Source: Opitutia bacterium | Lineage (GTDB): Bacteria > Verrucomicrobiota > Verrucomicrobiia > Opitutales > Seribacteraceae | Direction: 5' to 3' | DNA: 5,493 nucleotides | Assembly: GCA_018646565.1 (NCBI GenBank) | Contig: JABGUO010000186.1 | Coordinates: forward strand, 1-5,493 | Shown here: positions 1 through 5,493 of the stretch, one piece after another | Position numbering within the stretch: the stretch's first letter is position 1 | Layout: every line of letters starts with the position of its first letter | Notes under the pieces: model-generated | Databases searched by the model: none | What the model was told of the DNA's origin: nothing | The model's input: only the letters and a program-made list of their open reading frames with translations | Position numbers and translations under genes: made by a program

Positions 1-248
1 CTCTGTCCCGCACGCTTGATCTGCATTACAAACTCATTCCGGCTTTTTATGACATTTCCATCTTTTTGCATTTTATCCGAGACATAGCCTACCTTCACCC
101 CTCCTAGGTAAACCTCATACCATCGATCAACCGCCGTGAATTCTGTTTTTGCCCCAACAACCTGAATTCCTGAAACCAAAAACAGGACCAGTGCACTCGG
201 CCTAAATAAGAGATTAACAAGAAATTGAATCAGTCTATAATAATTCAT
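1..248 (-). CDS. Secreted protein, transglutaminase-like N-terminus (partial, runs off left edge)
   Basis: This gene begins at an ATG at 248-246 and stays open for 82 codons to the window edge, so only its N-terminus is present. Residues 1-33 look like a Sec signal peptide: Arg5 and Arg16 precede a hydrophobic stretch (about 18-31, ALVLFLVSGIQVV), with a plausible cleavage after VGA at 33. The mature part starts with WYEVYLGGVKVGYVSD (43-58). From memory, such a 'W-x-V-x-LGG-x-x-VGY' segment opens secreted or periplasmic transglutaminase-domain proteins of Verrucomicrobiota and Planctomycetota, where it precedes the Cys-His-Asp catalytic domain. That catalytic domain would lie outside the window, so the family call is inference. 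The gene lies downstream of xylA on the same strand but is separated by a possible terminator, so it is probably transcribed alone. No clear Shine-Dalgarno sequence precedes the ATG. Confidence 0.7.
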   Translation of the reverse strand, partial: MNYYRLIQFLVNLLFRPSALVLFLVSGIQVVGAKTEFTAVDRWYEVYLGGVKVGYVSDKMQKDGNVIKSRNEFVMQIKRAGQ

Positions 249-257
249 ATACGAATA

Positions 258-337
258 GATGTCTTTTCTTTCGATTTCTTACTTAGTTATCAAATATTAC
301 CCGAAGTCCTCGTTTGATGATCCTGCGAAAAGACATC
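258..337. repeat. 11-bp perfect inverted repeat with a 58-base spacer
   Basis: GATGTCTTTTC at 258-268 is the exact reverse complement of GAAAAGACATC at 327-337. The arms lie just upstream of the start of the minus-strand secreted protein (ATG at 248). They could be two operator half-sites or a long-range stem in its leader RNA. There is no T-run, so this is not a simple terminator. Confidence 0.45.
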
Positions 338-363
338 ATAAGGACAATACCTTAGTCCAACTT

Positions 364-386
364 AAAACCGTCTCGCTCGAGACTGG
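364..386 (-). terminator. Possible intrinsic terminator of xylA
   Basis: Read on the minus strand, a GTCTC-GAGC-GAGAC hairpin (arms 383-379 and 374-370) begins 16 bases after the xylA stop codon. It is followed by GG and then TTTT at 367-364. The stem is only 5 bp, with one further C-G pair beyond a mismatch, and the T-run is short, so it is a weak terminator by eye. Its position between xylA and the next minus-strand gene supports the call. Confidence 0.45.
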
Positions 387-399
387 CCTTTACCTGAAC

Positions 400-1704
400 T
401 TAAATAAACTCGTTAATTAAATTTTCCAGCATTTCTTGACGGCCACTCGAAAGTGTAGGCTCGCCATTGGCCAATGCGAGTTCCTCGAGTTCAGCAAAGC
501 TGGCGGTACCTGCTTCCACTTTTGCACCGATGTCTTTGTCAAAGCTGGAATAGCGCTCCTCCACAAAATTAGCTAATCGACCGTCCGCCTGGATTGCGTG
601 AGCAATCTTCAGCCCGCGGGCAAACGCATCCATTCCTCCAATATGGGCATGCATCAAATCAATTGGCTCATGAGATTCACGTCTGCGCTTGGCATCAAAA
701 TTCAAACCGCCGGTGGTGAAGCCACCCATTTTGAGGACCACTAGCATAATCTGGGTGGTCATGTAAATATCAGTGGGGAACTGATCTGTATCCCATCCAA
801 TCAAAGTGTCCCCCGTGTTAGCATCAATACTGCCGAGTGCATTCGCATTGGCCGCGACAGTCAGATCATGTTCAACCGTGTGCCCGGCCAAAGTGGCGTG
901 ATTGGTTTCGATATTTAATTTAAAATGATCGAGCAAATTATATTCGCGAAGGAAATTCAGGCAGGCTGCGGAATCACTGTCATACTGGTGAGTGGAAGGT
1001 TCACGTGGTTTGGGCTCAATATAGAATGGTCCGTCAAATCCGATATCCTTGGCATGATCCACTGCCATGTGCATGAACGCAGCTAAATGATCAAGTTCGC
1101 GTTTCATATTTGTGTTCAACAAGGTGGAATACCCTTCTCGACCACCCCAGAATGTATATCCCAAGCCATCCAATTCCTTAGTTACCTCAAGTGCTTTTTT
1201 AACCTGTGCCGCCGCATAGGTGTAAACGGCAGCGTCGGGAGATGTGGCCGCACCCTGCGCATAGCGTGGATGTGCAAACAAGCAGGCTGTGCCCCATAGC
1301 AGTTTCACACCTGTTTCCGACTGTTTGACTTTTAACTTGGCCACCACACGGTCAAGGGCGGCGTTGGAGGCAGACAGATCATTCAACTCCGGAGCGATAT
1401 CCCGATCATGAAAGCAGTAAAACTCAATTCCCATTTTATCAAGAAATTCAAAAAATACATCCACTCGGGCAAGTGCATTTTCAACTGAATCGCTCTTATC
1501 ATCCCAGGGCATATGGGCAGTACCCTGTCCAAACGGATCCGCTAATTCATTGCGCATGATATGCCAGTATGCACCTGCAAATCGCATATGATCTTTCATA
1601 CTTTTACCACCCACTTCTTCGGTCGGGTTATAATGCTTGAAAGAAAGCGGGTTTTTGGAAGATGAACCTTCGTATTGAATTTTATCGCAGTTAAAATATT
1701 CCAT
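400..1704 (-). CDS. xylA: Xylose isomerase
   Basis: Cytoplasmic enzyme (EC 5.3.1.5) converting D-xylose to D-xylulose, with two divalent metal ions in a TIM barrel. The 434-residue length matches the longer class II xylose isomerases (about 440). Expected active-site elements occur in order: YCFHDRD (96-102) with catalytic His99 and Asp102; FWGGREGY (185-192); YIEPKP (228-233) with metal ligand Glu230 and Lys232; NIETNH (264-269) with Glu266 and His269; Asp294; WDTDQFP (304-310) with Asp305 and Asp307; LNFDAK (334-339) with Asp337. All catalytic and metal residues are present, so the enzyme should be active. The start is the ATG at 1704-1702; no good Shine-Dalgarno precedes it. A TATAAT box lies about 24 bases upstream. 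No xylulokinase gene lies in the window. It is divergent from an XylR-type regulator that probably controls it. Confidence 0.97.
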   Translation of the reverse strand: MEYFNCDKIQYEGSSSKNPLSFKHYNPTEEVGGKSMKDHMRFAGAYWHIMRNELADPFGQGTAHMPWDDKSDSVENALARVDVFFEFLDKMGIEFYCFHDRDIAPELNDLSASNAALDRVVAKLKVKQSETGVKLLWGTACLFAHPRYAQGAATSPDAAVYTYAAAQVKKALEVTKELDGLGYTFWGGREGYSTLLNTNMKRELDHLAAFMHMAVDHAKDIGFDGPFYIEPKPREPSTHQYDSDSAACLNFLREYNLLDHFKLNIETNHATLAGHTVEHDLTVAANANALGSIDANTGDTLIGWDTDQFPTDIYMTTQIMLVVLKMGGFTTGGLNFDAKRRRESHEPIDLMHAHIGGMDAFARGLKIAHAIQADGRLANFVEERYSSFDKDIGAKVEAGTASFAELEELALANGEPTLSSGRQEMLENLINEFI

Positions 1705-1727
1705 GAGAAGTAGGGTTTAATGTTAAA

Positions 1728-1733
1728 ATTATA
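1728..1733 (-). promoter_or_regulatory. Probable -10 box of xylA
   Basis: The minus strand reads a perfect TATAAT here, 24 bases before the xylA ATG, giving a short 5' leader. The box is half of a 10-bp palindrome, ATTATATAAT (1728-1737). No convincing -35 hexamer is seen at 16-18 bases spacing (the region reads GTTTTG), as expected for a promoter that needs an activator such as XylR. Confidence 0.5.
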
Positions 1734-1754
1734 TAATAACCGATTTCCTACAAA

Positions 1755-1794
1755 ACGGAAACCGTATTTTGCGTATATTTTCTGTTGATATACG
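1755..1794. promoter_or_regulatory. Dyad elements in the xylA-xylR control region (possible XylR operator)
   Basis: Two symmetric elements sit in the 115-base gap between the divergent genes. The first is ACGG-AAA-CCGT at 1755-1765. The second is CGTATAT (1772-1778) and its exact reverse complement ATATACG (1788-1794), separated by 9 bases. There is also a direct near-repeat, CGTATTTT (1763-1770) and CGTATATTTT (1772-1781), starting 9 bases apart. AraC-family regulators usually bind tandem repeats about one or two helical turns apart, so either arrangement could be the operator. The site lies immediately upstream of the xylA -10 box, the right place for an activator. Binding itself is inferred. 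Confidence 0.4.
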
Positions 1795-1819
1795 ACAATA
1801 TTAAAATCACAATAGTTCA

Positions 1820-2974
1820 GTGAGCCATCCAATAGCTATTGTCATGTCCGAAGTCTTTCTTCGTCGACTTACCCCTTCCCTTACTCCCTTTGCCCGAAGA
1901 ATGCAGGATTACCGAGTGCTAAGTATTCACCGTTCAATCGATGAACTTGCTCCCATGCTCAGGGAACTACAGCCAAGCGGATTAATTACCGAGTGGCTAC
2001 CGAAAAAAACTAACCAGCTTCTTAAGCTCAAGATTGAAGTGCCGACCGTTGTCGTGGCAACAGATCAAATTATTCCAAATACACTCAGTGCCGATGTGGA
2101 TGATTGGGCAGTAGGAAGAGAGGCAGCAGAAACGTTTTCCTGCACCGGTTTCAAAAGTCTCGCATGCCTAGGTAATGGCACATGCTACTCGGACCAGCGA
2201 ATTGAAGGCTTCAATAGAAAATTCTCAGAAAGGAATATTCCTTTTTCCGTTCATATTGAAAGTGGTTTTGAAGACACTCGTTATAGTGAATCTTTTCATC
2301 GGCCAAGTGTAGAAATGAAGAAGTGGCTTGAGGGCTTGCCAAAGCCAGTGGGAATCTTTGCCGTACATGACCCACTTGGACGCTTTCTTTGCAATGCGTG
2401 CACCCAACTTGGACTGGAAATACCAACCGAAGTATCAGTAATTGGGGCTAATAACGACCCCCTTGTTTGCGATTTAACCTACCCGATGCTTTCGAGCGTT
2501 TCTATCCCCTGGGATACATTAGGAGAACAGGTCGCTACTGCTATGCAAAAAATGATTACAAGGGGGGGGATTCGGACAGAAAAGCCTATTTTGGTACAAC
2601 CCAGTGGCGTAATACTAAGGCACTCCGCCAATCATCTGGCGATCGAAGACCCTCTTCTAAGACGGGCAATGTCCTACCTAAGCGAACGCATGCAAACATC
2701 GACCTCCATTGGAATTCTATGTAAAGAACTCAGTATTCCAAGAAGAACTTTGGAAAGGAAATTCAAAGAGCACTTTCAGTGCACACCCTGGGAAATGCTG
2801 TCCCAGTTACGGGTCAAAAAAGCCAAACAATTGTTAGCAGAAACCAATCACCCCATCTCAATGATTTCAGAATTGGCAGGCTTCAATGATGCAGAAAGAA
2901 TGGCCGTTGTATTTAAAAGAATAACCGGAAACGCACCTTCCTCCTTTCGTAAAATCCTTCGAAATCAAATATAA
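1820..2974 (+). CDS. xylR: XylR-type transcriptional regulator (LacI-like sensor domain plus AraC HTH)
   Basis: A sugar-sensing DNA-binding protein of 384 residues, close to E. coli XylR (392). Residues 4-9 (PIAIVM) form the first strand of a periplasmic-binding-protein-like fold, which continues to about 270. It includes VSVIGANNDPLVCDLTYP (205-222) and LSSVSIPWDTLGEQVA (224-239), segments typical of LacI/XylR sensor domains. Residues 278-384 are an AraC-type domain: first helix-turn-helix at about 295-317 (CKELSIPRRTLERKFK) and second at about 346-370, ending GNAPSSFRK. The start is GTG at 1820, chosen because it keeps the PIAIVM strand; the next ATG (codon 9) would cut it. Divergence from xylA suggests xylose-responsive activation of xylA, though the ligand is inferred. 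A run of eight G bases (2562-2569) lies in the linker region. Confidence 0.88.
   Translation: MSHPIAIVMSEVFLRRLTPSLTPFARRMQDYRVLSIHRSIDELAPMLRELQPSGLITEWLPKKTNQLLKLKIEVPTVVVATDQIIPNTLSADVDDWAVGREAAETFSCTGFKSLACLGNGTCYSDQRIEGFNRKFSERNIPFSVHIESGFEDTRYSESFHRPSVEMKKWLEGLPKPVGIFAVHDPLGRFLCNACTQLGLEIPTEVSVIGANNDPLVCDLTYPMLSSVSIPWDTLGEQVATAMQKMITRGGIRTEKPILVQPSGVILRHSANHLAIEDPLLRRAMSYLSERMQTSTSIGILCKELSIPRRTLERKFKEHFQCTPWEMLSQLRVKKAKQLLAETNHPISMISELAGFNDAERMAVVFKRITGNAPSSFRKILRNQI
2562..2569 (+). repeat. G8 homopolymer inside xylR
   Basis: Eight consecutive G bases encode the Arg-Gly-Gly at residues 248-250, between the sensor domain and the AraC DNA-binding domain. A one-base slip here would remove the whole DNA-binding domain. 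The frame is intact in this sequence. Confidence 0.9.
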
Positions 2975-3024
2975 TTACCATCCATTTCAAAAGAAACGAA
3001 CTGCAAGCACAATTTAAAAGTTAT

Positions 3025-3038
3025 TTTTGTCGACAAAA
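3025..3038. promoter_or_regulatory. 14-bp perfect palindrome, candidate GntR operator
   Basis: TTTTGTCGACAAAA is perfectly symmetric and lies in the gap between xylR and the GntR gene, about 120 bases upstream of that gene's first ATG and about 40 before the likely true start. Its GT-CG-AC core flanked by T and A resembles the GT-N-AC type of operator known for FCD-subfamily GntR regulators. It is a good candidate for autoregulation of the downstream operon. It has no T-run after it and so is unlikely to be the xylR terminator. The remaining gap sequence (2975-3074) is AT-rich, and I see no other clear element. Confidence 0.45.
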
Positions 3039-3077
3039 TAAAGTTGCTAATACTTCTAGAGTTTTAAATATTGATTT

Positions 3078-3158
3078 ATTAATAAAATCTCCTCCCAAAT
3101 AGAAAACGATCTAAGTGCTCGTCTGACGAGTGGTAATATCTCAGATATACCACTAACC
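3078..3158 (+). other. In-frame 5' extension encoding the start of the first GntR winged helix
   Basis: The frame of the GntR gene is open back to a TGA at 3072-3074. Translated, it reads INKISSQIENDLSARLTSGN and continues with ISDIPLT before Met at 3159. This is the expected first helix of a GntR winged helix ('I..qI...L...l.sG......T...is...gVS'), joined smoothly to the recognition helix after 3159. No ATG, GTG or TTG occurs in this frame between 3075 and 3158. Candidate starts are a rare ATT at 3078 or CTG at 3123, or the original start codon has mutated. No Shine-Dalgarno sequence is visible. Confidence 0.6.
3118..3153. repeat. Two adjoining inverted repeats just upstream of the first ATG of the GntR gene
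   Basis: CTCGTC-T-GACGAG (3118-3130) is a perfect 13-base dyad. It overlaps by one base a hairpin with arms GTGGT/ACCAC (3130-3134, 3149-3153) and ATATC/GATAT (3136-3140, 3144-3148), one bulged A and a TCA loop. Both lie inside the apparent N-terminal coding extension, so they may be chance, an internal operator or an RNA structure affecting initiation. Confidence 0.4.
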
Positions 3159-3953
3159 ATGGATGGTATAAGTAAGCATTATGGAGTTAGCTACACCCCT
3201 GTAAGACAAGCATTGGGTGGATTGATTGGAGGTGGACTGCTCAGGAAAAAAAGCAACGGAAGGCTCGAAGCAATCAAGCAGATCCATACTAAATCACCCC
3301 TGGAGTTTGTAAAAAGTAAAACCGTTGTAAAGGATCCCTCAAAAGCAATCACAGAAGAACTTGTGGAACTGAGTTTATCCGGTGAACCAAGATTTATTCG
3401 AGAAGAAATCACCGCCCAAAAACATGGGCTAACCCGATCCAGCCTAAGGCATATTCTCCAGAGACTTGCGGGAGAAGGATTACTCTTACATATTCCGAGA
3501 AGGGGGTGGCAGGTAAAACCATTTAGGCAGGAAGACCTGCAAGCATTCATCGAAGTTCGTGAGGTTATGGAACTGAAAGCACTCGATCTAGCCTCAGAAA
3601 AACTACGCATTGAAGAGTCGAAAAAAAGACTTAAAAAGATAAGGGAAGGAAACCGGTTATCATCTGGGGGAAAGGTAACCATTGATAATTCACTTCACCA
3701 ATTTCTTTTATCCTTAGCAGACAACCCCTACCTCAATGACTTCTTTGAACGCCATGGCAAATATTTCTCCATTCTTTTTGACTGGGAAGGAAATGACCAA
3801 AAGGCTGGAAAGGAAGCAATCTCTCAACACCATCAAATCATAGATGCTTTGCTCGAGGAAAATTGGGAGTTGGCCAAAAAACGGTTATCCATCCACTTAC
3901 AAACCAACCACCCGGTGCTGAGCAATATGAACGACTTACAACCAAAAGGTTAA
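3159..3953 (+). CDS. GntR-family regulator with two winged helices and an FCD domain
   Basis: A DNA-binding repressor-type protein; 264 residues if counted from the ATG at 3159, but its first domain clearly starts upstream (from about 3078), giving about 290. First winged helix: ISKHYGVSYTPVRQALGGL (4-22), then GGGLLRKKSNGR. Second, complete winged helix: about 62-122, with ITAQKHGLTRSSLRHILQRL (84-103), GEGLLLHIPRRGW and QVKPF. From 124 an all-helical FCD ligand-binding domain follows, with the metal-type residues Asp176 and His180, His224/His225 (EAISQHHQIIDA) and His246 (SIHLQ). Most FCD proteins carry one winged helix, so the tandem is unusual. FCD regulators usually sense small acids or sugar derivatives. 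The stop codon TAA directly abuts the ATG of the GH43 gene, indicating one operon and translational coupling. The likely target is this operon, through the palindrome at 3025-3038. Confidence 0.85.
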   Translation: MDGISKHYGVSYTPVRQALGGLIGGGLLRKKSNGRLEAIKQIHTKSPLEFVKSKTVVKDPSKAITEELVELSLSGEPRFIREEITAQKHGLTRSSLRHILQRLAGEGLLLHIPRRGWQVKPFRQEDLQAFIEVREVMELKALDLASEKLRIEESKKRLKKIREGNRLSSGGKVTIDNSLHQFLLSLADNPYLNDFFERHGKYFSILFDWEGNDQKAGKEAISQHHQIIDALLEENWELAKKRLSIHLQTNHPVLSNMNDLQPKG

Positions 3954-4994
3954 ATGAAAAAACAGCTCTCATTTCTTTTCATCGTGCTAGCTTCTTCCTG
4001 TTTACTCGATGCAGTAAGCGGAGAGAAAAATAGCTCTCAATCAAGTGTTATAAACGGAACAGACTGGGTGGATACGGAGGGTCGTAGAATATCTGCTCAC
4101 GAAGGAGAACTCGCACGATTCGATGATTATTTTTACTGGTATGGCAGCAGTTATAAAAATAACCCAAAAGGCAAGTTTCGCATGACTGCAGGGCCCGTGT
4201 GGAATGGGGTACAGGTCTATCGTTCGAAAGATTTGAAAAATTGGGAATACCGCGGGGTTTGCCTGCCCCGACCTGAAAGTGGGTTTGGAAAAGTGGGAGC
4301 AACCGGAAGATCCCATGTACTCTACAATCAAAAAACAAAGCAATATGTCATGTGGTATCGATGGTTTATTGCCATGCCAGCCTCTTTTCTAATGGTCGCT
4401 ACTGCAGATAACCCGGAAGGCCCATTCACCCCCTTGGGCGCCCGTGAAGTCGGAACATCCACTGGGTTTGGATCAGATATGAATGTATTTAAGGACGAGG
4501 ACGATAAAGCCTATCTTATTTACTGTGGCCACAACCAGCCAGACGCAGAGGGATGAGACTGGCGATATGCCATTCGTATTGACAGCCTAAGCGATGATTA
4601 TTTGAGCAGCAAGCGCGAGGGTGTAATCGTCTTTGACCGGGGGAGAGAGGCTCCGGCGATCGCCAAGTACAAAGGTAAATACATAGCAGTCGCCTCGGGC
4701 GTGCACGGATGGTCGGCCACCGAAACCTCCTGTGCTACCGCAGACTCCCCTCTGGGAAATTGGAAGAACCAAGGCTACATCAGCGAAAACAAAACCTGGA
4801 ATTCTCAGGTAAGCGACCTGATCTACTTAAAAGAATCGAACCAGGTAATGGCCCTGTGTGACCAGTGGTGGGTTCCTGACCGGGCAGACATAGATAAGTC
4901 ACGCTATCTCTTTATAGCTCTTCGCTACACCTCAAGCACCGGCAAGGCAAAGATGGAGTACTTGGAAAAATGGAATCCTCTTGCTCACAACTGA
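3954..4994 (+). pseudogene. Secreted GH43-like glycoside hydrolase interrupted by an in-frame TGA
   Basis: A five-bladed beta-propeller glycosidase of the GH43 superfamily, closest by eye to the exo-beta-galactosidase-like subfamilies (GH43_24/34 style). The ATG at 3954 has AAAAGG four bases before it. Residues 1-23 form a signal peptide (MKKQLSFLFIVLASSC...AVSG), so the product is exported. Family segments follow in order: AHEGELARFDDYFYWYGSS (48-66), RSHVLYNQKTKQYVMWYRW (119-137), GSDMNVFKDEDDKAYLIY (173-190) with Asp175 as probable pKa modulator, REAPAIAKYKGKYIAVASG (231-249) with Glu232 as probable acid, TWNSQ (281-285), and a final DQWWVPDRADIDKSRY segment. The frame continues unbroken after a TGA at codon 201, so the full length would be 346 positions. 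Termination there yields a 200-residue product lacking Glu232 and the last blades, probably inactive. Sequencing error is possible. Confidence 0.85.
4554..4556 (+). other. In-frame TGA within the GH43-like gene
   Basis: TGA lies between codons for Glu-Gly and Asp-Trp-Arg-Tyr; the same frame stays open for 145 more codons to the TGA at 4992. One base change from TGG (Trp), CGA or AGA (Arg) or GGA (Gly) would restore the gene. TGA also appears to be a normal stop at the end of this gene, so a changed genetic code is unlikely. Confidence 0.9.
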
Positions 4995-5037
4995 GCTCGT
5001 GGGCAAATGAAAAATATCTAATGGGCGAGTTAAATTG

Positions 5038-5340
5038 ATGAGGTTTGAAATTCAAATTCTTTTGGCCACTCTAATTCTATGGGTTTCCGGACAAAGCCTC
5101 TGGTCAGCAAATACTGAGACCCAAGAACAGCTCAATGCAGTTAGTGATATAAGTTACGACCGGGATATACGCCCTATTTTATCGGACCGTTGCTTTCATT
5201 GTCACGGTCCTGTCAAACATGATCAGAAAGCAGAATTGAGGCTGGATCAAACCGGTGGATCAGATGGTGCTTACCGGAGTGGAACCTGCACGGGTAATCC
5301 ACGACCTACTGGCATAAAGGCCAGCAAAATCGAATCATGA
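5038..5340 (+). pseudogene. Truncated PSCyt1 (PSD1-family) secreted cytochrome c
   Basis: The first 80 residues match the N-terminus of planctomycete/verrucomicrobial PSD1 proteins. There is a signal peptide (1-24, ending LWSA), then [19 protein letters not shown] (40-58) with the heme-binding CxxCH at 52-56, then KAELRLD (64-70) and GAYR (77-80). Complete members are about 800-1100 residues and continue with DUF1549 and DUF1553 domains; here the frame ends after 100 residues, and residues 81-100 ([20 protein letters not shown]) do not look like the family. The start is the ATG at 5038; the TTG just before it at 5035 is less likely. GGGCGAG upstream is a weak ribosome-binding candidate. It lies 43 bases after the GH43 gene and overlaps the next start by ATGA. 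Homology is lost near 5270, as expected for a deletion endpoint. Confidence 0.8.
5273..5317 (+). pseudogene. Possible C-terminal remnant of a DUF1501-type gene
   Basis: In the frame one base ahead of the cytochrome, the sequence reads [14 protein letters not shown] and then TAA at 5315-5317 (with a Leu codon just before, at 5270). This resembles the end of DUF1501 proteins, which close with a pattern like 'LT-x-V-x-G-x-V-x-x-L-L-A-stop'. DUF1501 genes commonly follow PSD1 genes in these phyla, so a tail here is what an internal deletion would leave. The match is short and recalled from family knowledge, so it is tentative. The stop lies 19 bases before the isomerase ATG, a normal operon spacing. 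Confidence 0.4.
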
Positions 5341-5493
5341 TTGAATATAAAATAGGCTTCCTGCCCCTTTACCTAAAGCTATACGACGATCTGTTTCCTG
5401 AAATGCGGGAAGGCATGGAAGCATTCTCAAAAACGATCCAGAAAGAATTAATTAAACAGGGAATTAAAATTAATCCCTCGTCCATCTGCAGAA
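5337..5493 (+). CDS. L-fucose/L-arabinose isomerase-like protein, N-terminus (partial, runs off right edge)
   Basis: Only the first 52 codons are in the window. [18 protein letters not shown] (1-18) followed by [11 protein letters not shown] and ICR at 50-52 resembles the N-terminal domain of the L-fucose/L-arabinose isomerase superfamily as seen in this phylum ('KxGFLPLYLxLYD...P..R......'). The complete protein would be a cytoplasmic ketol-isomerase or relative of about 450-500 residues acting on a deoxy- or pentose sugar; the substrate cannot be told from this part. The ATG overlaps the stop of the truncated cytochrome frame (ATGA). AAAGG at 5316-5320 is too far (16 bases) to be an ideal ribosome-binding site. 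Its place after a secreted glycosidase suggests it processes the released sugar. Confidence 0.75.
   Translation, partial: MIEYKIGFLPLYLKLYDDLFPEMREGMEAFSKTIQKELIKQGIKINPSSICR

Noticed and set aside
247..253. ATATACG near the start of the secreted gene, matching one arm of the xylA-xylR dyad
   Set aside because: A single 7-base match is expected about once by chance in a window of this size and its partner arm is absent.
1596..1832. Minus-strand open frame of 78 codons covering the xylA start and the intergenic region
   Set aside because: It overlaps the 5' end of xylA in another frame and crosses the control region; its composition follows AT-rich DNA and no family is recognisable.
2467..2724. 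85-codon plus-strand open frame inside xylR
   Set aside because: It lies wholly within the well-supported xylR frame and has no family character.
3191..3682. 163-codon minus-strand open frame opposite the GntR gene
   Set aside because: Serine/leucine/phenylalanine-rich shadow of a lysine/glutamate-rich gene; the plus-strand frame has clear winged-helix and FCD motifs.
4554..4556. TGA read as selenocysteine or as a reassigned codon
   Set aside because: GH43 enzymes have no redox Cys here, no obvious hairpin of the right kind follows, and TGA also terminates this gene at 4992.
4602..4994. Separate gene starting at TTG in the second half of the GH43 region
   Set aside because: It is in the same frame as the first half and carries the missing C-terminal GH43 segments; no ribosome-binding site is seen, so it is the continuation of the interrupted gene.
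1..5493. CRISPR arrays, tRNA or rRNA genes, insertion sequences
   Set aside because: No regularly spaced direct repeats, no cloverleaf-type sequence, no transposase motifs or terminal repeats were seen on either strand.

Overview
The window most likely comes from a marine-type Verrucomicrobiota (or another member of the Planctomycetota-Verrucomicrobiota group) of moderate GC. The clue is a secreted CxxCH cytochrome of the planctomycete/verrucomicrobial PSCyt1 (PSD1) type sitting among sugar-catabolism genes, next to what looks like the tail of a DUF1501-type gene. The phylum is inferred from protein style, not from a marker gene.

Layout. On the minus strand, 1-248 is the 5' end of a secreted protein resembling the N-terminus of verrucomicrobial transglutaminase-like proteins; it runs off the left edge. 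A 151-base gap with a possible terminator and a long inverted repeat separates it from xylA (xylose isomerase, minus, 400-1704). Divergent from xylA across a 115-base control region is an XylR-type regulator (1820-2974; sugar-binding domain plus AraC DNA-binding domain), the likely local regulator of xylA.

The right half reads as one plus-strand operon: a GntR/FCD regulator with two winged-helix domains (about 3078-3953), a secreted GH43-like glycosidase (3954-4994), a PSCyt1 cytochrome (5038-5340) and the start of an L-fucose/L-arabinose isomerase-like gene (5337 to the right edge). This fits uptake-side cleavage of a glycan followed by isomerisation of the released sugar, under GntR control.

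The operon looks damaged. The GH43 gene has one in-frame TGA that splits an otherwise continuous reading frame. The cytochrome gene breaks off after about 80 residues, and a different frame then reads like the last codons of a DUF1501-type protein, suggesting a multi-kilobase deletion that fused two neighbouring genes. The GntR gene encodes the first helix of its first winged helix upstream of its first ATG, with no ATG, GTG or TTG available there. The operon may therefore be undergoing decay while xylA/xylR is intact; sequencing error must be excluded first.
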